A stretch of 60,560 nucleotides of DNA from Porphyromonadaceae bacterium UBA4702 (GCA_002404675.1 DHKE01000086.1:4974-65533), one strand, 5' to 3'. Shown: positions 18,062-26,649, numbered from the stretch's first letter. The notes: generated from the sequence alone by a model not told the origin. Numbers and translations: made by a program.

Positions 18062-18109
18062 GTGTCAGTGTATTATTTGAATGTCTCTGCTGGATGCTGC
18101 AGGTTCAAG

Positions 18110-18469
18110 CTATCTGCGGCAATCAATCATGACAGTGCCGGCATTACAGATGTATACATCGTTTACACGATTGTCGTTGCTGTAATGCTCTTTCAATGCA
18201 TCGCACAGCTCCTTATAGTCCTCTGATGAGGCTGCGTGCTGTATGCGCACGTTCACAAGTCTGCCGATAGGTTCAATTTTATAGTTGTGGTCTTGCGTGA
18301 AGGAGCGGGCATCTTGTCCGCCGACGAGGCCATAACTTTCATACTCACTATAGAGTGACTCAACGACTTTGTCGGTCTGTTCAAACAAATCGCTGTATCT
18401 ATTGCATGCGGTCAGCATGACAGCAAGCAAGACAGAAAGAATGGTAATGGCATGTTTGATATTTCTCAT
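18110..18469 (-). CDS. Small lipoprotein of unknown function
   Basis: This 119-residue protein has a lipoprotein signal with lipobox LTAC (Cys at about residue 22, MRNIKHAITILSVLLAVMLTAC). The mature part is about 97 residues, mixed alpha/beta, with no cofactor motif. It lies 48 bases upstream of the universal stress gene and downstream of a hairpin-bearing gap, so it may share a transcript with the former. I do not recognise the family. Confidence 0.7.
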   Translation of the reverse strand: MRNIKHAITILSVLLAVMLTACNRYSDLFEQTDKVVESLYSEYESYGLVGGQDARSFTQDHNYKIEPIGRLVNVRIQHAASSEDYKELCDALKEHYSNDNRVNDVYICNAGTVMIDCRR

Positions 18470-18586
18470 TGTTAGACTGGTTTATAATGCCCGTTTTCCT
18501 GTCATAGGGGGCGGTTTATGTCCGGTAAATATGTTTGTTCTAAAGGAGATGTATATAGGGAATGTATATTTTGTGTTGTCATACCA

Positions 18587-18617
18587 CTGACGCCGGAGTA
18601 CATTACTTCGGCGTCAG
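18587..18617. terminator. Inverted repeat in the gap after the HTH gene
   Basis: CTGACGCCG and CGGCGTCAG form a perfect 9-bp stem; after one G-T wobble, AGTA and TACT extend it to about 14 pairs with a CAT loop. It lies about 108 bases downstream of the HTH gene (minus strand) and upstream of the lipoprotein gene. Without a T-run it is only a candidate terminator, possibly bidirectional. The 255-base gap holds no convincing gene. Confidence 0.5.
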
Positions 18618-18724
18618 GGTATTCTCAGTCGCATCGTGCAGCGCTTGACTCCTGACAGTGGCATCACGCGGATGTCATAGTGCGGGGACTGGCAATGACG
18701 CGGCGACGTGGATTATGCGGAGGG

Positions 18725-18982
18725 TTACTTCTTGTTTTCTTCCTCCAGTATTTTCACTGCCATGTCGTAGATGGTCGTGTCATCGAGGACGACGATGCCG
18801 CCGTCGGGACCCGGCTCGATGTGAAGACCTTGGTTCTTGCCATATTCATAGTTTACACCGCCGAAGTAGTTGCGTACAGTCTGTACAGTCACATTGAGTT
18901 CATCGGCGATGCGGTGTACGCTTCCGTCGGGTAAACTGTCTTTGAGGCGACGCAGCTCATTGAAGGTTATAGTTTTGCTCAT
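18725..18982 (-). CDS. Small helix-turn-helix DNA-binding protein
   Basis: This 85-residue protein has a helix-turn-helix at residues about 10-40 (GSVHRIADELNVTVQTVRNYFGG) followed by a short conserved tail (GLHIEPGPDGGIVVLDDTTIYDMAVKIL). It matches a compact DNA-binding family widespread in Bacteroidales that I remember only as uncharacterised. A perfect -7 element lies about 66 bases upstream, and two 11-bp direct repeats lie further upstream and could be operators; autoregulation is inference. Confidence 0.82.
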   Translation of the reverse strand: MSKTITFNELRRLKDSLPDGSVHRIADELNVTVQTVRNYFGGVNYEYGKNQGLHIEPGPDGGIVVLDDTTIYDMAVKILEEENKK

Positions 18983-19047
18983 GGTTATATAGGTTTGAGT
19001 GTTGTGTTCTTTTCGATTGCTAATTTAGCAATAATTGCCCGAACTGC

Positions 19048-19055
19048 CAAAGATA
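19048..19055 (-). promoter_or_regulatory. Candidate -7 element of the HTH gene
   Basis: On the minus strand this reads TATCTTTG, an exact TAnnTTTG match, about 66 bases before the HTH start. No clear -33 TTG is visible at about 20 bases spacing, which would suit an activator-dependent promoter. Confidence 0.5.
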
Positions 19056-19094
19056 TGGCGAAAAAAATATGCTGTTATATGGCATTGTTTTTGG

Positions 19095-19146
19095 CGTGGT
19101 GGCATAATCATTTGACATCTAATTCATTACCGAGCCGTGGTGGCAT
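19095..19146. repeat. Pair of 11-bp direct repeats between batE and the HTH gene
   Basis: CGTGGTGGCAT occurs identically at 19095-19105 and 19136-19146, offset by 41 bases (about four helical turns). The second copy ends at the first base of the batE stop codon. The pair sits 40-100 bases upstream of the HTH gene's -7 element, a place where operator sites would be expected. Confidence 0.5.
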
Positions 19147-19976
19147 CAGATTATTTCGATGTTTTCCGCCTTTATCCAGCCGCTGCACTCTGAGTTGAGG
19201 CGCACATCGTACCATTCGGGCTTGTCGCCAGCTGTTTCGTCGGTCTTGATTATCTCTACCACGGTGCCTCGGTTGAGGTATGTGGTGGCCTTCTTGGCGT
19301 TGTCCGAGGGGTCGGACAGCAGCTCAATCTTGGAGGACATGATGACCGCAGTGTCGTGAGTGCGGCTCGCGGATGCCGCTGCAAACGCGAATGACAGGAA
19401 CACGACTGTAAATGCCACCATGGCTATCGCCCCAAAGAAGCCCATTTTGCGCAGCGCAACGCCACGGCAGAATATGTACAGGGCTATGGCAGCGACGAAG
19501 AGAACGAATGTCGCGGCCGCCCAAACGGCCCAGAAGTCAGAGCTGTGGTCAACGGCAAACCAGTTGTAGACGGCACGGAAGAACCACGGCTCCTCGGGAC
19601 TGACATTGGCAGGCTTTCCCTTGAGGTCGGCTCTGTTCTGCGCATCGACGTACTGCGCCACGTATTTGAGGTTGTTGTTGATTTCCTTGCTTGAGGGGTC
19701 GAGCTTCTTAGCTCGGCCGTAGCACAGTGCGGCTCGGCCGTAATCGTGCGTCTTGACGTATGCGTTGCCCTGGTTATAGAGCAACTCGGGTGACGCCCCC
19801 CCTTTGTTGGCAGCCGAATCGTACATCTCGGCGGCTCTGCCGTAGTTGCCTGATGCGTATTCCTTGGCAGCCGCAGCGGCGAGAGCGTCAGCACTCACAG
19901 TGTCTGCCAGCACGCCAGTCCAGACGAACAGGAGCATCGCCAGCAGTATCGTTATCCTATTTGTTGTGCTTCGCAT
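19146..19976 (-). CDS. batE: BatE: TPR protein with SH3-like domain
   Basis: BatE belongs to the Bat (Bacteroides aerotolerance) complex at the inner membrane. The 276-residue protein starts with a signal peptide (MLLFVWTGVLADT), followed by two to three TPR units (GNYGRAAEMYDSAANKGGAS, HDYGRAALCYGRAKKLDPSS). Two transmembrane segments occur near residues 140-195 and a bacterial SH3 domain at the C-terminus (TYLNRGTVVEIIKTDE, WYDVRLNSECSGWIKAENI). Its start overlaps the end of batD, so it is the last gene of the moxR-bat operon. Confidence 0.88.
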   Translation of the reverse strand: MRSTTNRITILLAMLLFVWTGVLADTVSADALAAAAAKEYASGNYGRAAEMYDSAANKGGASPELLYNQGNAYVKTHDYGRAALCYGRAKKLDPSSKEINNNLKYVAQYVDAQNRADLKGKPANVSPEEPWFFRAVYNWFAVDHSSDFWAVWAAATFVLFVAAIALYIFCRGVALRKMGFFGAIAMVAFTVVFLSFAFAAASASRTHDTAVIMSSKIELLSDPSDNAKKATTYLNRGTVVEIIKTDETAGDKPEWYDVRLNSECSGWIKAENIEII

Positions 19977-21762
19977 CCTTGAATGATTTTTCGAGTTGGT
20001 TGATTACTTCTGCCCCATTCTCGTAGACGGAGTTCATCGAACTCATTTGCTCGTTGCTCGGGGAGTATTTTGCAAACTCACAGTTGTCAATAAGCTCAAT
20101 AAGCATTGATACGGACTGCTGCATTATGCCGGCTTCGAGAAGCACCTCGCTGATGTTGTCACGTGACAGTTCGGAGGTTGGCATCTTCAGCTTGTACGAA
20201 ATGTATCCCCACAGGGCGTGCAGCATCTCGTCGTAGAATGAGGCTGCATCGCCACGGCGCATGCACTCGGCGGCCTTACGCAGCCTGCGGCGTGCCATCT
20301 TGCTTGCCTTGCGGCTCATGACGGCAGAGATGTCTGCATTTGCCTTCACATACTTGCGGTAGACCACAGCGGCTGTCAGCAGTAGCAACACGGCAATGAC
20401 GTATACAAGCCAGTATGCCCAGCTCCTGATGAGGTTCTCAGCGTCATAGCCTCCTGTCACTGGCAACAGTTTGTCGTCAAACTTCGCCCTGTTGCGGTGG
20501 GACTTCGCAGAGGCCTTCCCCTTGCCCACTGTCACGGTATAGCCCTTGGCTACGGACTTCTCGTACTTGCCTGTCTCGGGGTTGAAATACACGAGAACCA
20601 CGTCGGGTATCTTGAACTCGCCCTCCTCATCGGGCATGAGGGAATAGTCAAACTTGACAGTGCCGCTCACTGACGACGCGCCCACGTTGGCCTTGACATC
20701 CGTCTGCGGGGAGTACACCTCAATCTGTTTAGGGTAGACCAGGGCGAGGTCAGGAAGTGTGACGTATTTCAGGTTGCCAGAACCGGACACGGTGTAGACT
20801 ATCGAGGCAGTCTCCCCGGTGCGCAGACTGGTTGATGGCATGGAGGAGGAAATGGAGAACTTGCCCACACCTCCGGAAAAGTCAGCGGGCTTGGGTGACG
20901 GCAGTGCCTTGACATTCACGTTCAGGTCATTGGGCGAGACGGTGAGCTTCAGCGGCCGGCTAACGGCCATCTGTCCGAAGAACTGGTCGTTATAATACTC
21001 GCGCTCGTCAACGCTGACCGTATAGGTGTTGCCAGTCACCTTGAGGTTTCCGGTCATCTGCGGAAAGATGATGTAACGAGCTATTACAGCTGTTGCATAG
21101 ACTTTGCCCTGATATGTTTCGTAACGCAGCTGGGTGTCAGTCTGCTTGGACTCTTCCACTACAAAGCCGTCGAACTTGGGCGAGGCGGTCGCGCCGACAA
21201 ACTTTATGGCTGAATAGGAGGTATACATCTTGACGGTATATACCAGTGCCTCCTGCTCGTAAGCCGTGGTCTTGGAGACGGATGCACGCATGAACAAGTT
21301 GCCATTGCCCTTGCCTATATACGTCGGCTTGGAGGTATTGTTGACTGCCGCTGAATTGCCTTGCCCTGTGCCGGAGGACGTGGACTGCCCGTTGCCAGGG
21401 TGTATGGTATATTTGAAGATGTTACTTCTGACACCGCCTACGTTTATCGGGCCGATGGTGTATGTGCCGGGAGTTGTCGCACGGCACATCATCCTGTACG
21501 TGGTCACAGAACGTACATTGCCGTTGATGTTTTCGACCTGCTGCGATTCAACGAAGCTGTCATTGGTTGCGCCGCCGATGTTCAGGTGCGGCACTGTGCC
21601 GTTGACATTCTCAGCAGTCACAATAACGGTGAACCTGTCGCCGACGCAAATTTTGTCACCACGCGAAGTTCGGACGGAAATGCGCAGTGACGCGGCATAG
21701 CCTGCCATGAATGTGTACAGCAGCAGGATTATCAGTATGGTTTGTCTCTTGAGTGATGTCAT
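19957..21762 (-). CDS. batD: BatD (oxygen tolerance family)
   Basis: This 601-residue inner-membrane protein has a signal peptide (ILIILLLYTFMAGYA) and a large periplasmic region of tandem beta domains (YTVSGSGNLKYVTLPDLAL, GTVKFDYSLMPDEEGEFKIPDVV) typical of BatD. A transmembrane helix near residue 460 (YWLVYVIAVLLLLTAAVVY) and a helical cytoplasmic tail with LRDNISEVL-like segments follow. I chose the ATG at 21762, which overlaps the upstream stop as ATGA; the frame is open further but only through that neighbour. BatD interacts with BatA/BatB-type VWA proteins in other species. A smaller BatD-like protein is encoded immediately upstream. Confidence 0.9.
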   Translation of the reverse strand: MTSLKRQTILIILLLYTFMAGYAASLRISVRTSRGDKICVGDRFTVIVTAENVNGTVPHLNIGGATNDSFVESQQVENINGNVRSVTTYRMMCRATTPGTYTIGPINVGGVRSNIFKYTIHPGNGQSTSSGTGQGNSAAVNNTSKPTYIGKGNGNLFMRASVSKTTAYEQEALVYTVKMYTSYSAIKFVGATASPKFDGFVVEESKQTDTQLRYETYQGKVYATAVIARYIIFPQMTGNLKVTGNTYTVSVDEREYYNDQFFGQMAVSRPLKLTVSPNDLNVNVKALPSPKPADFSGGVGKFSISSSMPSTSLRTGETASIVYTVSGSGNLKYVTLPDLALVYPKQIEVYSPQTDVKANVGASSVSGTVKFDYSLMPDEEGEFKIPDVVLVYFNPETGKYEKSVAKGYTVTVGKGKASAKSHRNRAKFDDKLLPVTGGYDAENLIRSWAYWLVYVIAVLLLLTAAVVYRKYVKANADISAVMSRKASKMARRRLRKAAECMRRGDAASFYDEMLHALWGYISYKLKMPTSELSRDNISEVLLEAGIMQQSVSMLIELIDNCEFAKYSPSNEQMSSMNSVYENGAEVINQLEKSFKDAKHNK

Positions 21763-22706
21763 GATTGGATAGTCTGATTGCTTTGGATTGGCTCGTAGAC
21801 GTACTGTCCGTGAGATGATGATTTCCGTTTCGGGGCAGAAACGCTCACCGTGCACTCCTCGGAGGATATGGTCTTGTACCGTCCAGCAGCAGGGTCGAAA
21901 TACGTGAACTTCAGCGGCGGTATGACGTATTCGCCGTATTCCGTTGCGGAAAACTGGCACTCGTAGACAGCCCTCGACGTGAACTCGCCGTTCATGGAGT
22001 AAGAACTGAACGAGGGTGTCACGCTCATCAGGCGCAGCGGCGAGGCGAAAAGCGACTTGAAGTCGGGCATCGCCGTGTCGTCACTGAGCAGCCCAGAGCC
22101 GGTAATGACGTATGACACTACTATCTGGTCGCCCCGGTCCATCTCAATGGAGTGTGCATCGATGTCGATGCTGAACTCCCCTATTGCGCCTGAAAAGCCA
22201 GTGTCCGATTTCGGCAGTGACTTTGCCTTGACTTTCACGTCTTTCAGCCGAACATTGCGTGTCACGGAGCGGTTGCGCTGCATATAGCCCCAGAACGGGT
22301 CATAGACAGTCGTGGGGACGAGGAATGTCACCTCAATCACGCCGCCGTAGAGGGAGCAGCTCCCCTTTGTTTCAGCGACATACGCCGATGAGGCTATGTC
22401 AACGGCATAGATGCCCTCGCGGTTGGTGCGACGAACATTGTTGTATGCCGGCAGGTCTGCCACTTTGCGCACGTTCTCGGTGCGCGGACGGTCGAGATAC
22501 CGCACGTTGCCGATGTTGGGGTTGTCTGTGTATAGGGTTATGGCATACTCGAACACCTCGCCGTTGTAGACCGTGGTTTTTGACACAGAAGCCTTTGCTT
22601 CGAGGTAAATATCGTCATCGTTGTCGGCGTAAGCTGTGCCGCAAGACAGAACTATTGTCATCGCCAACGACATCGTCAACTGGAATAACCGTTTCATATC
22701 TGACAT
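21759..22706 (-). CDS. Second, shorter BatD-like protein
   Basis: This 315-residue exported protein has a signal peptide (LTMSLAMTIVLSCGTAYA) followed by BatD-type beta domains. Landmarks shared with the longer gene are SVSKTTVYNGEVFEYAITLYT, the AVG/AIGEFSIDIDAHSIEMDRGD segment and VVSYVITGSGLL, then YVIPPLKFTYFDPAAGRYK. It lacks the transmembrane helix and cytoplasmic tail of BatD, so it would be soluble in the periplasm or loosely attached. The in-frame ATG at 22697 (MKRLF) is an alternative start. It is either a duplication of the BatD N-terminal half or an ancient split; both copies look intact. Confidence 0.8.
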   Translation of the reverse strand: MSDMKRLFQLTMSLAMTIVLSCGTAYADNDDDIYLEAKASVSKTTVYNGEVFEYAITLYTDNPNIGNVRYLDRPRTENVRKVADLPAYNNVRRTNREGIYAVDIASSAYVAETKGSCSLYGGVIEVTFLVPTTVYDPFWGYMQRNRSVTRNVRLKDVKVKAKSLPKSDTGFSGAIGEFSIDIDAHSIEMDRGDQIVVSYVITGSGLLSDDTAMPDFKSLFASPLRLMSVTPSFSSYSMNGEFTSRAVYECQFSATEYGEYVIPPLKFTYFDPAAGRYKTISSEECTVSVSAPKRKSSSHGQYVYEPIQSNQTIQS

Positions 22707-22733
22707 AGCCTTGGTTTTTGGGGAAGTTGTTTA

Positions 22734-23513
22734 TTACCAGTTCTTGCCGTTGCGTCGGCCTCGCGCCGCGTTCTCCTTGCCGTTTTTGCCAGCATTTATC
22801 AAGCGGTTGCGGGTCATGTTCTCCTTGTTTTCGACAGCCTGGAGTATCTGTTTTGCAGCGTCAGGGTTCATGCGCTCCTGGTTTTGCTGCTGCTTGTCCT
22901 GCTTGTCGTTCTTGTTCTGGTTTTGATTTTTATTCTGGTCTTGGTTCTGATCCTTGTTTTTGTCCTTGTCTTTATCTTTGTTCTTATTCTGGTCTTTGTT
23001 CTTGTCGTCGTTTTTGTTCTGCTGGTTCTGCTGCATCCTGAGCTGGGTGATGCGCAGGTTTCGGCGTGCGTCCTCGTCGTTGGGGTTGAGGCGCAACGCC
23101 TGTTTGTACAGCTGCATAGCCTGCTCATATTCCTGTTTGTTGAAGGCTATGTTGCCGAGGTTGTAGTTGGCACGTGAGGCAAGGGCGGGCTTTGCGGCTG
23201 AATGTTTCGTGGCAGCGTCCATACGTTCAATGCCCTCTTTCATGTATTTCTCACGGTTTTTCTCGTCTACGTTCTTGCCGGCAGCGAGCTGCAGATATGC
23301 AAGGCCAATGTTGTACGAGGCTTCGGCACTCGCGGGGTTGTCCTTGAGAGCCGCCTCGTATGACTTTATCGCCTCGCCGTATTTATGCTGTCGGTAGAGG
23401 TCATTGCCTTGCAAGATGCACTTGCGCTCGGTGCGTGTGGTTTGTCCCTTGCTATATGCGGGCATTGCGGCTGTCGTCAGTGTCAGCAGCAGCAGTATCA
23501 GTAACCGGTTCAT
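22734..23513 (-). CDS. batC: BatC: TPR protein with charged low-complexity tail
   Basis: This 259-residue protein begins with a signal peptide (LLILLLLTLTTAAMPAYS). Three TPR units occupy residues about 30-165 (YRQHKYGEAIKSYEAALKDN, KQEYEQAMQLYKQALRLNPN). From residue about 175 to 225 there is a run of Asn, Lys, Asp and Gln only (repeats of the kind NKDQNK, DKDKDK), encoded by 22870-23030. The ATG at 23513 overlaps the batB stop as ATGA; an upstream opening reaches back into batB and is not used. BatC is thought to scaffold the Bat complex in the periplasm. Confidence 0.88.
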   Translation of the reverse strand: MNRLLILLLLTLTTAAMPAYSKGQTTRTERKCILQGNDLYRQHKYGEAIKSYEAALKDNPASAEASYNIGLAYLQLAAGKNVDEKNREKYMKEGIERMDAATKHSAAKPALASRANYNLGNIAFNKQEYEQAMQLYKQALRLNPNDEDARRNLRITQLRMQQNQQNKNDDKNKDQNKNKDKDKDKNKDQNQDQNKNQNQNKNDKQDKQQQNQERMNPDAAKQILQAVENKENMTRNRLINAGKNGKENAARGRRNGKNW

Positions 23514-24556
23514 GCTTTTTCCTCCTTTTTGAAAAAGGTTATCTTGTCGAGCCATCCAATCTTGCGGTCCAGCACGAATATGTCGAGTACGAGCAAGACG
23601 ACGGCTATCCACAGGAAGAATGGGAACAGCTCGTCATGTATGGCGTATACACTCGATTTCAATGTCGATTTCTTCACCCCCGCGAGCTGGTGTGTCAGTT
23701 CGCTTAGCGCGTCGCCGTTGGCAGCGTTGACATACACGCCCTTGCCGGCCGACGCGATTTCGGAGGCAAGCTGCTCGTTGACAGCCGTCATTGCCGGCTG
23801 GCCCGTCTCGGGGTCGATCAGGTAACTTCCATTGTATGGTATCGGTACGGCAGTGCTTGTCCCCACACCGACAACATCGATTTGGATGCCGTTCTTCGCA
23901 GCATTTTTTGCCGCGTCGATTACACTGTTCTTGTCTTCGAGGTCTTCGGCATCAGTTATCAGCACTATAGCCTTGCCGACATTCTTGTCGGGTCCGAATG
24001 ACTGTGTGGCGAGGTCGATAGCCTCGGCGATGTTGGTGCCCTGCTCCGAAATTGACGAGGGGTCTATGGAGTTGAGGAACATGCGAGCCGAGACATAGTC
24101 GTTGGTGACAGGAATGAGCGTATATGCGTGCGCCGCATAGAATATCAGTCCGACACGGTCGTTGTGAAAATTGTTGACCAGCTTTTCGAGCATCATCTTG
24201 GTTGAGCGCATACGCTCTGGGCCGTCAGGCTTGTCAGTGGCAGAGGCGAGCATGGAGTTGCTGGCATCAACGGCAATGACCACCTCGATGCCCTCCTTGA
24301 CATTCTTCTCGTCCTTGACACCGCCCCACGGACGTGCCAGCGCGATAATCAGAAACGCGAGAGCCGCCAGCTCGATTGATATTTTGACAGGGCCTTTGTA
24401 TGGCGACACCCACGGCATGAGGGGTTGCAGCACCCCGAGATTGCCGAATGTGCGCAGACCCTTATTCCTGCGCATGCGGTTCCACAGGTACACGAGCGCA
24501 AACGCCGGAACCAGCAAGAGCAGCAACAGAAAATATGGATATGCAAAACTTATCAT
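23510..24556 (-). CDS. batB: BatB: membrane VWA-domain protein
   Basis: This 348-residue inner-membrane protein has two N-terminal transmembrane segments (residues about 5-25 and 60-76), a von Willebrand factor A domain and a C-terminal membrane helix (FLWIAVVLLVLDIFVL). The metal-ion-dependent adhesion site is intact: D97-x-S99-x-S101 in VDASNS, with the later Thr and Asp positions (QGTNIAEAI, VLITDAED). I chose the ATG at 24556 because the hydrophobic N-terminus begins there. It lies 22 bases after batA and overlaps batC. It is predicted to pair with BatA as a Mg-binding interaction module. Confidence 0.92.
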   Translation of the reverse strand: MISFAYPYFLLLLLLVPAFALVYLWNRMRRNKGLRTFGNLGVLQPLMPWVSPYKGPVKISIELAALAFLIIALARPWGGVKDEKNVKEGIEVVIAVDASNSMLASATDKPDGPERMRSTKMMLEKLVNNFHNDRVGLIFYAAHAYTLIPVTNDYVSARMFLNSIDPSSISEQGTNIAEAIDLATQSFGPDKNVGKAIVLITDAEDLEDKNSVIDAAKNAAKNGIQIDVVGVGTSTAVPIPYNGSYLIDPETGQPAMTAVNEQLASEIASAGKGVYVNAANGDALSELTHQLAGVKKSTLKSSVYAIHDELFPFFLWIAVVLLVLDIFVLDRKIGWLDKITFFKKEEKA

Positions 24557-24578
24557 ACTTGAAGCAAGAATGTTCGTG

Positions 24579-25556
24579 TTACGGTACGCGGCGCAAGACA
24601 ATGTAACGCAGTATCAGCTCGAGCGAGAACATGATAACAGCCAGCAAAACCCATGGCATGAAGTTCTCGTCAGTCTGCGTGTACCGCTGTACGTCGAGCG
24701 ATGATTTCTCGAGCTTGTCTATCTCCTTGAACACATTCTCCAGCATGCGCTTGTCTGTGGCGCGGAAGAATTTGCCTCCTGTGATGCCGGCTATGTCCTT
24801 GAGTGACTGCTCGTCGATTTTTGTGTCTATTGTCGTTGAAGAGAACCCGAAGGGGTCTGAAATGGGTATGGAAACATCCGTGCCTACGCCTATGGTGTAT
24901 ATCTTGATGCCGTTCTGCTTGGCGATTTGCGCAGCGGTTGACGGGGCAACGTCTCCGGCGTTGTTCGTGCCGTCTGTGAGCAGGATTATGCTCTTTGACT
25001 TGGCTTGTCCGGACAGGAGGCGGTTCACCGCACTTGCAATGCCGTCACCTATCGCCGTGCCGTCGTTCAAAGCACCCATGTCAATGTGTTTGACGGCATT
25101 CACTAGTGCGGCACGGTCGTTGGTCAGCGGCATCAGCGACAGGCTTTCGCCGGCAAAGACCACAAGAGCCATGTTGTCATTCTCGCGGCTGTTGACGAAA
25201 TTGACCGCTACGTCCTTGGCAGCTGCAAGTCGGTTGGGTGTCATGTCCTTGGTACTCATGCTGCCAGATATGTCGAGCGCGAGTGCGATATCGGTGCCGT
25301 TGATGCGTGCATTCTTGAAGTCATCTATCGTCTGCGGACGGCTCAGCGCGAAGATGACTGCTCCTATTGCCGCAAGACGAAACGCAAACTCGAAGTGCAT
25401 CGCCATGACTTTCCACGAGGGTCGCATCTTGCCGAAAGCCCGCAGCGACGACACGGACAGTGAGGCATTGGCATCTCGGTGCTTCATCACGTACCACACT
25501 ATCAGCGGTACATACACCAGAAACAGCCACAAAAGGCCAGGGGTCTTGAGCATCAT
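24579..25556 (-). CDS. batA: BatA: membrane VWA-domain protein
   Basis: This 325-residue paralogue of BatB has N-terminal hydrophobic segments (LLWLFLVYVPLIVWYVM and RLAAIGAVIFAL), a VWA domain with an intact MIDAS, D95-I-S97-G-S99, and a C-terminal membrane helix (FMPWVLLAVIMFSLELIL). In Bacteroides fragilis the bat genes contribute to growth under air exposure, though the molecular job is unresolved. The start overlaps the stop of the upstream gene as ATGATG. Gene order (moxR, DUF58, unknown, batA, batB, batC, batD-like, batD, batE) is the standard Bacteroidales layout plus one gene. Confidence 0.93.
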   Translation of the reverse strand: MMLKTPGLLWLFLVYVPLIVWYVMKHRDANASLSVSSLRAFGKMRPSWKVMAMHFEFAFRLAAIGAVIFALSRPQTIDDFKNARINGTDIALALDISGSMSTKDMTPNRLAAAKDVAVNFVNSRENDNMALVVFAGESLSLMPLTNDRAALVNAVKHIDMGALNDGTAIGDGIASAVNRLLSGQAKSKSIILLTDGTNNAGDVAPSTAAQIAKQNGIKIYTIGVGTDVSIPISDPFGFSSTTIDTKIDEQSLKDIAGITGGKFFRATDKRMLENVFKEIDKLEKSSLDVQRYTQTDENFMPWVLLAVIMFSLELILRYIVLRRVP

Positions 25557-26638
25557 TTCCGGCCTCCTTTCTTGGCTTTGTCCTTAGCCTTGCTCTTTGC
25601 TGTTTTTGCTTTTTTGCGAGGCTTGTCCTCTGCTGGTATTTCAAATCCGTCGTCAATTTTCTGCTTTGCCTCGGCTTCCTCTTCGGGTGTCGGCTTGGTC
25701 TCCTCGATAAACCTCTCCACGTTGTCAAACGAGGCAACGCTGTCTGTAGGCAAAGGACGCACGGCGGCAAACTTCACGAAGTCTGCCATGTCGAGTACCT
25801 GCTGGACATATTCTTTTTTGTCCTTTATCCTCGTGTCAGCCGAGAGTATGTCTATTATCTGGCTCGAGGTCATCTCCATGGCATTGATATGGAAACGCTT
25901 GTCGAGATAGATGCGCAGGATTTCAGTCAGCTCGGTGAAGTACTCGCGGTCGAGCCCCTGTTCCCACAGCTTGCGCAACTTGAGCCGCCGCAGACTCTCC
26001 ATAGCGATGATGTACGGTGAGGGTTCAGGCTTGGGCGCAAGCAAAGAGCCGGTCTTGCGCAGACGTATCATCAGGTATGTGCATACGCCGGCAACAACAA
26101 GAACCAACAGGATAATCCACCAATAGTTGTATACGAAATCAGGCAGCTTGTCGAGCCAGCTTGCCTCAGCCGGGTCTGCCACATCGGCATAACCGGATAT
26201 CGCGGCATCAGCAGTGACTGCAACGGGTATGACCTTCAACGACACAGAATTGGACAATGCCGTATCGCGCCCAGATATATATCGCAGCTGGGGAAGCCGG
26301 TAAAAGCCAGAGTCGAATGCCTGCACTGGTACGGTGTAATTGATTTGTATGCGTCCCGACCCCAAGTCCACTGTATCGCGGCGTACGGCAGTGCGCAGTT
26401 CTACGCTGTCGCCGCACAAGCCCACGATGCCGTCGGCGGGAGCAGACTTGAATATCTCGAACTCGCCCTTTGCCCCCTTGTTCTGAACCACTTCCAGACG
26501 CAGGTTAGCCATGCGACCCATAAGTATCTGTACAGAATCGAGCTTGGCATTGACCTGTACTGGGGCAGCAGACAAGCATGCAGGTGAGATTGCTGCCAGC
26601 AGTATGAGGGTGATTATATGAATGATTGTGTGCTTCAT
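25553..26638 (-). CDS. Bat-operon membrane protein of unknown function
   Basis: This 361-residue protein has a signal peptide (LILLAAISPACLSA), a periplasmic beta-rich part (residues about 25-165, QILMGRMANLRLEVV, YTVPVQAFDSGFYRLPQL) and one transmembrane helix (YNYWWIILLVLVVAGVCTYLM). A cytoplasmic helical domain follows, with EYFTELTEILRIYLDKRF and a very basic Lys/Ala tail. The topology is like DUF4381 or a reduced BatD, and this position in the operon is usually filled by such a protein. It probably links the DUF58/MoxR pair to BatA/B, but that is inference. Confidence 0.82.
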   Translation of the reverse strand: MKHTIIHIITLILLAAISPACLSAAPVQVNAKLDSVQILMGRMANLRLEVVQNKGAKGEFEIFKSAPADGIVGLCGDSVELRTAVRRDTVDLGSGRIQINYTVPVQAFDSGFYRLPQLRYISGRDTALSNSVSLKVIPVAVTADAAISGYADVADPAEASWLDKLPDFVYNYWWIILLVLVVAGVCTYLMIRLRKTGSLLAPKPEPSPYIIAMESLRRLKLRKLWEQGLDREYFTELTEILRIYLDKRFHINAMEMTSSQIIDILSADTRIKDKKEYVQQVLDMADFVKFAAVRPLPTDSVASFDNVERFIEETKPTPEEEAEAKQKIDDGFEIPAEDKPRKKAKTAKSKAKDKAKKGGRK

Positions 26639-26649
26639 TGATTTCTGAA

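Noticed and set aside
21763..21960. N-terminal extension of BatD
   Set aside because: It lies within the upstream BatD-like gene and has no signal peptide; the ATG at 21762 gives the expected one.
24631..25587. 318-codon plus-strand frame opposite batA
   Set aside because: It is antisense to a gene with intact VWA MIDAS residues; it is Ser-rich with no recognisable domain.
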